Assembly: GCA_947462335.1 (NCBI GenBank)
Contig: OX381706.1
Span: forward strand, 15,910,784 to 15,974,783
From: Harmothoe impar
Taxonomy: Eukaryota; Annelida; Polychaeta; Phyllodocida; Polynoidae
DNA: 64,000 nucleotides
Direction: 5' to 3'
The position numbers and the translations under genes are program-made. Of this stretch, positions 53,722 to 62,797 are shown piece by piece (within the stretch, counting starts at the first letter, position 1; each line of letters starts with the position of its first letter). The notes under the pieces were generated by a model. The model saw only the letters and a list, made by a program, of their open reading frames with translations. It was not told the DNA's origin and did not search any database.

Positions 53722-56059
53722 TACAGTCAACTCCCTCCTAACGACCACCCCTCTAGAGCGACCACCTCACCATTGCGACCACTTTTGGAAAGTCCCAACT
53801 GTTTTTCCCTTTATTTCAATATAAAAACATCTCTCTAATGCGACCACCCCTCTAATACGACCACCCCGCCCTCCGACCACCAATTTATTAGTCCCAAATA
53901 GCATTATAATCCCTCTAATGCGACCACCAAGTGTCCCCTTGGAGGGTCTCTACCCCTCTCCACTCCGACCACTGGGCATGATGTGAGGTGGCCTCTCTCC
54001 CTCTCCACCCCGACCGCTGTACACAGGTGTGTGAGGTGGCCTCTCTCCCTCTCCACCCCGACCGCTGTACACAGGTGTGTGAGGTGGCCTCTCTCCCTCT
54101 CCACCCCGACCGCTGTACACAGGTGTGTGAGGTGGCCTCTCTCCCTCTCCACCCCGACCGCTGTACACAGGTGTGTGAGGTGGCCTCTCTCCCTCTCCAC
54201 CCCGACCGCTGTACACAGGTGTGTGAGGTGGCCTCTCTCCCTCTCACCTCCGACCACTGTACACAGGTGTGTGAGGTGGCCTCTCTCCCTTTCACCTCCG
54301 ACCACTATACACAGGTGTGTGAGGTGGCCTCTCTCCCTCTCCACCCCGACCGCTGTACACAGGTGTGTGAGGTGGCCTCTCTCCCTCTCACCTCCGACCA
54401 CTGTACACAGGTGTGTGAGGTGGCCTCTCTCCCTCTCACCTCCGACCACTGTACACAGGTGTGTGAGGTGGCCTCTCTCCCTCTCACCTCCGACCACTGT
54501 ACACAGGTGTGTGAGGTGGCCTCTCTCCCTCTCACCTCCGACCACTGTACACAGGTGTGTGAGGTGGCCTCTCTCCCTCTCCACCCCGACTGCTGTACAC
54601 AGGTGTGTGAGGTGGCCTCTCTCCCTCTCCACCCCGACCGCTGTACACAGGTGTGTGAGGTGGCCTCTCTCCCTCTCACCTCCGACCACTGTACACAGGT
54701 GTGTGAGGTGGCCTCTCTCCCTCTCCACCCCGACCGCTGTACACAGGTGTGTGAGGTGGCCTCTCTCCCTTTCACCTCCGACCACTGTACACAGGTGTGT
54801 GAGGTGGCCTCTCTCCCTTTCACCTCCGACCACTGTACACAGGTGTGTGAGGTGGCCTCTCTCCCTCTCACCTCCGACCACTGTACACAGGTGTGTGAGG
54901 TGGCCTCTCTCCCTTTCACCTCCGACCGCTGTACACAGGTGTGTGAGGTGGCCTCTCTCCCTTTCACCTCCGACCACTGTACACAGGTGTGTGAGGTGGC
55001 CTCTCTCCCTTTCACCTCCGACCACTGTACACAGGTATGTGAGGTGGCCTCTCTCCCTCTCCACCCCGACCACTGGGCAGGTATGTGAGGTGGCCTCCCT
55101 CCCTCTCCACCCCGACCACTGGGCAGGTATGTGAGGTGGCCTCTCTCCCTCTCCACTCCGACCACTGGGCAGGAATGTGAGGTGGCCTCTCTCCCTCTCC
55201 ACTCCGACCACTGGGCAGGTATGTGAGGTGGCCTCTCTCCCTCACCACCCCGACCAATGGGCAGGTCTGTGAGGTGGCCTCTCTCCCTCTCCACCCCGAC
55301 CAATGGGCAGGTCTGTGAGGTGGCCTCTCTCCCTCTCCACTCCGACCACTGGGCAGGTATGTGAGGTATGGTGGCCTCTGTTGCTCTCCACCTTGACCAC
55401 TGCTCGGGAGAGGGTGGGGGGGGGGGGGGTCTATGTCGCTCTCCACCCCAACCACTAGGCAGGTAGGTGAGGGGGCCTATGTCGCTCTCCACTCCGACCA
55501 GTGGACAATTGAGAGGGGGGGGGGCTCTGTTAGGCCTAAGTCGGGGGCCTCTACCCCTTTCTAACCCGACCACTTGGCAGGTGAGTGAGGCCCCCAAAGT
55601 AAAAAGATTGATGTGTGGTGAAGGGGAGTGTATCAAAGATTGGTGTGTGGTGAAGGGGGCAGATCATCTCATTGAATAGAAACATGAATAGTGTACATTA
55701 TTGTATGTAACAACCCTTTCCTTGGTCATCATCCAGCCCTGGTGACCTGGGGAGAAGGTCGCATGCATGCATGCATCATGCCCACCCTCCGGGGAGTGTA
55801 TCAACCCCACGATAGGGTCAGCATGATGCTTGAAATGTTGAATGCACCACTGACGAGTTACTTACATTTACATGGTTAATAATTGCCTTAGGCACTGGGT
55901 AATAATGGCATTGTATAATGGTTGGGAAACAATTATGGGAAACAATAACTTCCATATATATCTGTGCATAACCTTGACTCCCCCCAGTGCGACCACCTCA
56001 CTATTGCGACCACTTTTAGATAGTCCCAAGGGTGGTCGGAATAGAGGGAGTTGACTGTA
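53722..56059. mobile_element. TA-flanked TIR element whose interior became a minisatellite
   Basis: TACAGTCAACTCCCTCCTAA at 53722 is inverted at the right as GAGGGAGTTGACTGTA, ending at 56059. Subterminal CGACCACC motifs occur on both sides. Between lie the 48-bp array (about 53960-55400), degenerate copies to about 55600, and an insertion including a TTAACCC-type fragment (about 55713-55880). The TA target sites suggest a Tc1/mariner-like origin. No transposase. Confidence 0.8.
53960..55400. repeat. Minisatellite, 48-bp unit, about 28 copies
   Basis: The unit is CGACCGCTGTACACAGGTGT plus GTGAGGTGGCCTCTCTCCCT plus CTCCACCC, with variants (CTCACCTC, TTCACCTC; terminal units with CTGGGCAGGTATG). 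The period is a multiple of three and lacks stops, so several frames on both strands stay open. Confidence 0.97.
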
Positions 56060-56064
56060 GTATT

Positions 56065-57020
56065 AAAATGTCATGGGATATAATCCAAGGCATTGAATCC
56101 CTTTCGAGTACTGGTACAGCACTTTCGGTTTTTGAGCCATATTGTGTATTAGGGAGCAGCCCGTAAAGGTGCTGATACACTGTGTAACTTTCAGTGGACA
56201 CATCCAGACAAGGCTGAGTCTGCCCTTGTCTCCTGGAGCTGATACACAGCAGTATTACAGGAGACCATGGGGTGTAACTTAAACGCTTTTAAGCTAAAAC
56301 TGTAGCAGTGCACTTCTTTGAGAGAAATAGACAGAAAAAATCCAGAGTCGGCAAACCTGGCACTGCCTTGTCAATTTGACAAGGAGAGGGGCTGGCAAGC
56401 AAAACCCTTCAGTAAGAAGACCCATCTAGAGCTACCTGGCATATGCCAGCCCTAAACTTGTCTAGAAGTGATTCACCATTCTCCCTGCAGGTGGCCATAA
56501 CCTAGCAAAAATGTGTACCCTTGGGAACAAATTGATTAATTCCTATGTTGATATAATACTGAGTATTACAATACATATATGTTAGTATGTAGGATTATGT
56601 GAAGTATCTAGGGAAAAAGTAAGATAATGTAAAGAATGCACACTTTTGACAACATTTAAAAAATAGAGCATATGTGTAGAATGAAGACACCTCTTTTGTG
56701 TCTTTCACCAGGGCACAAGTAGGTGGATGCACCTTATATTGGTATTATACACACACACGCCTACAGTCCATTGCTGGAGAGTAGCCTATTCTCAGTAAAG
56801 ACTTGGTGATACATTATGTGAACCCTTGGTGGCACTAGTGTATTAAATATCACTTCTATGTGTGGTTATGTATTTAAAAAAATTGATAAAATAATCTTGT
56901 CATCTGGAACCAGACCAAACTCATACATTTGAAACTCTAGACCTACCACCCTTATGCAATAATGAGCCCCAGCTGTGGCTAATCTAGGCCTGCATCAACT
57001 ATCTTAGTTTGACGACCTTG
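56065..57020. other. Non-coding stretch, nothing recognised
   Basis: I see no repeat family, RNA gene or exon here beyond scattered short direct repeats (GCTGATACAC twice near 56170 and 56240). Confidence 0.5.
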
Positions 57021-57622
57021 ACAAGTCTATGGTCGTCTTGTGGGATGGTAACCTGGCAGGTTGTCAGATTGATGAGTTGAAGCTAGTTGATTCTATGCTG
57101 TTCACTTAGAAGACCCTAGGGTCGTCTTGTAAGACGACCTTATGGACTCCAGAGCTCTCCAGGGTTTTTCAGTGTATAACCCATATTTTACATGGGTATG
57201 TATATTTCCATCCATTGTATTTAACCTATTTTGACAACTCTTGAGATTGTGGACCCTTAGTATAATGTATAGCCATAAGCGGCAGATCTAATATATAAAA
57301 TAATATCTGGAGCTAATGCATAGATAGCAGGAAAGGAAAATGATCGATTTTTAGAAACACATTGAATAATTAGAGTATCAATACTCTCATCATATAAAGT
57401 AGACAATTCTGAAAATGCCAATCAGAAATACTTAAATTGATTCTGATTGGTCAACATACTCCAGCCTACAGCAGACTTGTCTGGATACACTGTGCTGTTC
57501 AGCAGACAGGACAGAACTTCAGCAGACAGTTTTATCCAGATATCAAATAAAGTTTGATATCCACGGACTAGCAGAAACCAGACAGAACACCACCAGACAG
57601 CTGTCTGAAACAGTGATAAGAT

Positions 57623-58929
57623 GAGACTCCACTACCCGATTTTTTGGGGTAATTCTCATGATCCGATCATACCACGGTAACCCTACACTCTAAAAAATGT
57701 GTGTTAACTGAACACACTTTTGTAACACACTTTTTTGTATACTTATTTTACACACCCTTTTTTTTAACACACTACACACTTTTGTCAAAAGTGTGTTAAT
57801 CTCAAAAGTGTGTTGAGATAAAAAGTGTGTAAAATGTAAAGTGTGTAGGAAAAAGTGCTGAAGAGATAAATATGTGTGTTGCTTCATAAAGTGTTTAGAT
57901 ATATTAAGCATGTTATTCAACATTCCCTGGCACTGGCTGCTGACAGAATACCCCTAGTGCACCAACAGGCAAAATTTCATTAACCACAGCATGTATAGCC
58001 ACCTGTGCAATGGTGGCTAATTGTGGCAGTCATCCTACATAGCAAGGCCTTGTACGGAATGACCTTATGCAGGTTTCAATTACACATTGACTTATATTAT
58101 AGCTGAACGCACAGGAAAGGTGTCCTATTCCTTCCACATTTGTTAGACCTCCATAGGACAGGATATTCAGTCTTTAAAGGGAGTATTACTTCTTAGATTC
58201 ATGCAGTACATGAAGTTACACTTAATTACATGTTTAAAATTTGATATCAAATCATTAAACAAGATCAAAAGTGCAATTACAATCTAGAAGTGTGACTGAC
58301 ATTTTTAAAACAGTGCTTGTGGTGCCATCTGGTGTCAATAGAAATGTGTGTATATCGTATACACTTTTATTCCCTACACACATTTGACAAAAAAGTGTGT
58401 AAGTGTGTTGAGAAAAGTGTGTTCACGCTCAAGTGTGTTGAATATATATGTGTGTTACGCTTTATCCATGTTCCCGCAACACACATTTTTTACAGTGTAG
58501 GGCCTTAAGGTGAGGCACCACTACCCGATTTTTACCTCAGATCGGCGCTATTCTCACAAGTTAGATTCAGACCATGGATTTATAGGACCTATACCTTATG
58601 CATGGAGGTACTGTAGACTCTGCCATAGGCTTTTGTTTATAAAAAGCTCATGCTCAAGTGGAATATAGACTTGCCAAGGCTGTACAAACACAATCTATGT
58701 CCCGATTTATGTCCCGATTTAGTATCTCAGGCCGATCTGGGCTTCCGACTTCATATCAAGCAGGTTTGATTTTCATTTATCTGAAGCTCCCGCATCCACA
58801 GGGCTATAATCGGCCGATTTGGGCACCATAACAGATAGGAACTATCTGTTTGTTTTGACTTGATCAGACTCTAAAGACCTATATGATCGGTTCGTGAGAA
58901 TGACCCAAAAAATCGGGTAGTGGAGTCCC
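57623..58929. mobile_element. TIR element (GACTCCACTACCCGATTTTT), nested host
   Basis: GAGACTCCACTACCCGATTT with TTCTCATGATCCGATCAT is inverted as GATCGGTTCGTGAGAA plus AAATCGGGTAGTGGAGTC. The CACTNTAAAAAATGTGTG element is inserted in it. A third copy of the terminal motif (CACTACCCGATTTTTACC) lies at about 58520. Confidence 0.75.
57686..58497. mobile_element. CACTNTAAAAAATGTGTG-ended TIR element, nested insertion
   Basis: CACTCTAAAAAATGTGTG at the left is inverted as CACACATTTTTTACAGTG at the right, both flanked by TA. Subterminal zones are dense in AAAGTGTGT motifs. The terminal CACTGTAAAAA is shared with the element at 21947-23441. Confidence 0.82.
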
Positions 58930-59160
58930 AGCTTTAGCTATATCCCATTTAGTAGGGGTACGATCAGATCAGAATTCAAGTGTTTGTTTATATTTACATC
59001 ATATGTAATATGTATACAGTTTTATTAGGTAAAGGCATAGGTCTAGATATTGCACCGTTCAGATCAATAAAAATCAAACCTATTAGATATGGGATCGGGA
59101 GCCAAAATCGGCCTGGATTGCATGGACATAAATCGGGAGCTAAATCATGTCATTTAGCCT

Positions 59161-59565
59161 TGGGCCAAAGAAAAGGTGTGTTTCAGGCAACATGGTCCAA
59201 AAATCTAGGGTAGGTAGGTCGGATTTTTTTTTTTTTTAATGTTGGAGGTACCTTGAATGAGTCGCGGACAGCCATATCGACTTGCGGGTCATCAAGACGA
59301 CTCACCGATTCTTACTATAACTAGGAATATCATGAAATTATTGGACATTCTTGTTAAAAAGCAATTTCCTGAGGCTGGACAGTTAATTAGGCATGTGATC
59401 TGTTCTTCCTGACCAAAATATTGCTAAAATTTCCAACAAAAAAATATGAATATTTTGAAATGAAAGAAATTCTCTAAAATCAGAAAAAAAAATGCTAGGG
59501 TCGGCCCTTTTTTAAAACTAGGGTCGGATTGCCTGAAACACACCTTTCATTCTTTTTGGCCTTGG
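59161..59565. repeat. AAGGCCAAAA-type MITE
   Basis: GGCCAAAGAAAAGGTGTGTT plus TCAGGCAACATGG is inverted as TTGCCTGAAACACACCTT...TTTTTGGCC. TAGGGTCGG lies near the right end, matching CCGACCCTA in other copies. Confidence 0.82.
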
Positions 59566-60112
59566 CAATTTTGTTTTCCACTTATTTATAAACAGAAACA
59601 CTATTCATAAACATAAACCTATGCTAGGCTCTATATACACTGATAAAATGAAGGGATCCAAACTTGTCAAAAGGTTGTCTTATAAGAAGAGTTTAGGGTC
59701 TTTAAAGTGACGGTCATAAAATAAACGAGTTAAAGGTTGTCTATTTGATGAACTGTCCGGTTACCATCCCACAAGACAAGACTAGGGTAATCACAGTTTA
59801 TGGGTCATCATGGAGCGACACGGACGTGACTGCTAGGACCTCTCGCCCTATGGGTTACTCCTACGTCCCTCACAAGCCACCAAGTTACTCAGAACTCTAT
59901 CTTAAGGTTCATAAAGGTATTGTGATCACATGGACCAACTATTGAGCGACCAACAACCGTCGAAAAGTCATATTTTGACATGGTTTTGTGAACGCCTCAG
60001 GTGTATTGGCAGTCCCCATACTCACACTACACAGCGCACACGCTGACCAGGTATGCTACTATTACATAAGGGTCTCACCTGTATGGGTACCTATATACAA
60101 TGAACAATAACA

Positions 60113-62140
60113 ATGGACGCCGTCCACCCGCGTCCTAGGAGATCTACCAAAGCCAAGGTTGACACTGACACTGACATAGTATTCACTCCAACTAATACCC
60201 CCACACATAAAGTCCAAAAGCCCAAGGGTCGACCAAAGAAAAAAATCCAGACCCAGAACCTGATCTACAAGGCTCCAGCCGCAGTTACTAGGAAGAGAGT
60301 GGCCAGCAGCTCGCCGCCCTCAGGTACTGTGTTTATACACACACCGAAGCGAACCAAGAAGGCTAGGATTAGCACCTGCAGCCTACCCGGTACCATGGCT
60401 GTCTATGACGAGGATATAGACTATAGCCAGTTTGATTTCAGTGGTGAACTGGACTCATCTGGAGACTACGCACCAGATGCCACTGTTCAAGTAGGTAACG
60501 CCCATGGCAAAGCTGCTGCCAAAAACAGTGATGAGGGACATGTAACTAAGTCCTTTATGACCGACCTCATCCAAAATCTGAGTCAGTCCTTCAACTCTCG
60601 CTTTTCTGGAGTACACAAGATGATTAGGGGTTCTCACAAACAGTTGAGTCAGCGAATCAGCGCCCTGGAGGAAAAACGTATGGATGGAGATCACTCAGCT
60701 GGCAATGAGCCACTTGACATCAGATCACTACTACAGGAACATAAAGAGGAGATAAAAGGGGAAATGGACAGGTTCAAGGCATCAGTTAGTGCCCCTATGA
60801 AGGTGAAACAACAACCCTGCCCCACATCCCCGCCAGGCATCTTTAACAGGCCGCTCCCAAGGGAACCCACAGATAGACCGCCCCGCAGGCAGACCATCCT
60901 GGTTGAGGGTCTAGACCCTGAGGTCTATGTCAACCCACACGATACTGCCATGATGTTGATGGAGGACCTATCCCTACCTATCACTAAAGATGACATCATC
61001 CATGCTGCCCGCCTCGTCAGAAAATACCCAAAGGATGGTGCCTACCCACCCTTAGTGGTAAGTTTTAAGGAACATTGGATGAGAGACAAATGTATGCAAA
61101 TCAAATCGTCTCTAGGCACTCTGGAGGGGAAAGGTGACAAGTACAAAGATGTGTTTATTAATGCGGACGAGGACAGAGAAACCCGGCGGGTCAAGTTTGT
61201 GTTGAGACAAATTGCGAGACACTGCAGACAACTAAACATCCCAGTGTCCATGAGAGGTACAAGCATTGAAATCTGTAACACCTTATATGACGGATTCCAA
61301 CCCTTCAGGATACCTGACCGCTTCAGGCCACCTACACTCACAGTACCAACACGTCAGCCGTCGGTAGATATACCCAGGACTCCCACTAGGAAAGCAGTGC
61401 CTCCCACCAGGGCCCTATCACCTGAAATACCAGACTCAGCTTTAAACGACGAGCGCACCAGGAAGGACAAGAAAATTGGCTTAATGCCACTCTACCAACA
61501 GATGACGGAGTCAGGACTAACGTTCTGTGGCTCTAACAGCGTTTTCAGTAGTACCTACCCAATTGAGCTGATTTTCAGTGGTATAACCTTTCACTGTGCC
61601 GAACAGCTGTTACAATGGCTGAAGTGTAAAGAACTAGACAATCAACCTGTGGCTGATCTAGTCCTACAAACACATGATGGACTAAAGGCAAGAGAAGCTG
61701 GAGACAAGTGCATTGGCGGACGGGTCTGGAAAAACATTAGGTATGAACTGATGCACAAGGTACAAGACCTGAAATTTCGTCACAATGAGAATGAGAGATG
61801 TGCCTTATTGGAGACAGAGGGCGTACTCATCCTCGCGGAAAAAGATGCGTTCTGGGGAGGGAACGCTTCATACAACGACATTAGCTACCAGGAGGACTCC
61901 TGGGACGGGTATAATGCTCTTGGTAGGATACTACAAGACCTCCGAACTGAACTCGCCCCGGATAACATTGGCGGCGCGAAGGCGGGAACGGGTACGAAGA
62001 CTACGGGAGGAGAGCGTAGCGCGGCGTCTGACCCAGTTGTGATTGACCTGATTCCGAGCGACTGCACAGATCTGCCGGGTACCAGCGCCGACAGTGGACA
62101 GACCGAGGACCAAAACAAACGACAACCCCCGGTGAATTAA
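60113..62140 (+). CDS. LINE ORF1p-like protein fused to a NADAR domain (675 aa)
   Basis: Intronless frame from ATG to TAA. Residues 1-90 are basic and Pro/Ser/Thr-rich, with an AT-hook-like core KPKGRPKKK (37-44). Residues about 145-225 are heptad-rich and probably coiled coil. Residues about 258-400 have the shape of a LINE ORF1p RRM plus C-terminal domain: TILVEGLDPE, DDIIHAARLVRKYP, LVVSFKEHWMRDKC, DVFINADEDRETRRVKFVLR, then a closing SIEICNTLYDG. Residues about 467-615 match NADAR (YbiA-like): FCGSNSVFSSTYPIEL, ITFHCAEQLLQWLK (E497), GLKAREAGDK, VWKNIRYELM, KFRHNE, LLETEGVLILAEKDAFWGG and WDGYNALGRIL. NADAR enzymes cleave N-glycosidic bonds, including ADP-ribose on guanine bases. A second ORF follows in the same frame. 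Probably retroelement-derived; a domesticated host gene is the alternative. The domain calls rest on motif recognition alone. Confidence 0.8.
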   Translation: MDAVHPRPRRSTKAKVDTDTDIVFTPTNTPTHKVQKPKGRPKKKIQTQNLIYKAPAAVTRKRVASSSPPSGTVFIHTPKRTKKARISTCSLPGTMAVYDEDIDYSQFDFSGELDSSGDYAPDATVQVGNAHGKAAAKNSDEGHVTKSFMTDLIQNLSQSFNSRFSGVHKMIRGSHKQLSQRISALEEKRMDGDHSAGNEPLDIRSLLQEHKEEIKGEMDRFKASVSAPMKVKQQPCPTSPPGIFNRPLPREPTDRPPRRQTILVEGLDPEVYVNPHDTAMMLMEDLSLPITKDDIIHAARLVRKYPKDGAYPPLVVSFKEHWMRDKCMQIKSSLGTLEGKGDKYKDVFINADEDRETRRVKFVLRQIARHCRQLNIPVSMRGTSIEICNTLYDGFQPFRIPDRFRPPTLTVPTRQPSVDIPRTPTRKAVPPTRALSPEIPDSALNDERTRKDKKIGLMPLYQQMTESGLTFCGSNSVFSSTYPIELIFSGITFHCAEQLLQWLKCKELDNQPVADLVLQTHDGLKAREAGDKCIGGRVWKNIRYELMHKVQDLKFRHNENERCALLETEGVLILAEKDAFWGGNASYNDISYQEDSWDGYNALGRILQDLRTELAPDNIGGAKAGTGTKTTGGERSAASDPVVIDLIPSDCTDLPGTSADSGQTEDQNKRQPPVN

Positions 62141-62149
62141 GGTGAAAAC

Positions 62150-62797
62150 ATGTACATAATAGACATTGTTGGGGACCAAAGGGTTCTGGGAATGTATGAG
62201 CACTTGAAGCCGCTATGTCCAGCCCTCCGGGACGCAGTGGCAGTCGATTCCGGACGTCTGGAGGACATCTCAACCACTGTGAACTCTATTATCGCCACCC
62301 CTGCCGTGAAGCCACAACCAAACGCGGTCATCGTCTTAGCTGGACTGTTTGACTTAGTGAACTATAAAACCTCTCCAACTGTGTCAGTGGGCTTAAGAAA
62401 TATACATGATGTTTATACGCCCAGACTTATCACCGGCATATTCGAAACCCTGGTGGAAAATGCCTTCCTTACCAATCCAAAAGTGAAAATAATCACATGT
62501 ACAATATACGGCGCCGACTTAAATGCCATGATTGGTCGCCCATCTACGCGTCATGCACATCAAAACCTATTGGAGGAGTTCATCATGAAGATCAACTACT
62601 TCATACTGGACCTTAATGCCAGGTTTGGAGTTCATACGCCTTTCTTGGATAGGGTCAGTCACCACTACCATCCCAAGAAGGGCCACTACCACAGATACGA
62701 CGACCTGGAAGATGGTCATCTTCCCCTACAAATTGCTCATAAAAAGTGTGCTAAACTAGTGGCCAACAGTCTTTGTAAAGACAGTGCCAACTGGTAG
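62150..62797 (+). CDS. SGNH-hydrolase-like protein with degraded catalytic blocks (215 aa)
   Basis: The frame opens with ATG nine nucleotides after the TAA of the NADAR ORF, in the same reading frame, and ends at TAG (62795-62797). The layout fits the SGNH/GDSL fold: block I strand YIIDIVGDQRV (normally GDS), a middle VDSGRLEDI, block III strand NAVIVLAGLFDL (normally GxND), strand KVKIITCTIYG, helix LEEFIMKINYFILDLN, and block V DLEDGHLPLQIAHKKCAKLV, keeping Asp188 and His190. The nucleophile Ser is replaced by Gln10 and the block III Asn by Phe67, so classical esterase activity looks unlikely. SGNH-type domains are known in ORF1 of CR1-like LINEs and in Ngaro-type YR retroelements (established knowledge), which supports a mobile-element origin. 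It could be made by reinitiation or stop readthrough. Confidence 0.6.
   Translation: MYIIDIVGDQRVLGMYEHLKPLCPALRDAVAVDSGRLEDISTTVNSIIATPAVKPQPNAVIVLAGLFDLVNYKTSPTVSVGLRNIHDVYTPRLITGIFETLVENAFLTNPKVKIITCTIYGADLNAMIGRPSTRHAHQNLLEEFIMKINYFILDLNARFGVHTPFLDRVSHHYHPKKGHYHRYDDLEDGHLPLQIAHKKCAKLVANSLCKDSANW

Larger units (their letters stand above)
57028..59786. mobile_element. Interval bounded by about 115-bp diverged inverted repeats
   Basis: 57028-57141 (GGTCGTCTTGTGGGATGGTA, AGAAGACCCTAGGGTCGTCT) is recognisable in inverse at 59671-59786 (AAGGTTGTCTTATAAGAAGA, GGTTACCATCCCACAAGACA). Nested elements fill the interior. Confidence 0.5.

Noticed and set aside
53904..55636. Long open frames on both strands (up to 443 codons)
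   Set aside because: The 48-bp minisatellite has a period divisible by three and no stops, so several frames stay open; no start context, domain or codon conservation.
61885..62331. Several overlapping minus-strand frames over the end of the NADAR ORF
   Set aside because: Shadows of the plus-strand coding sequence; no domain recognised and mutually overlapping.
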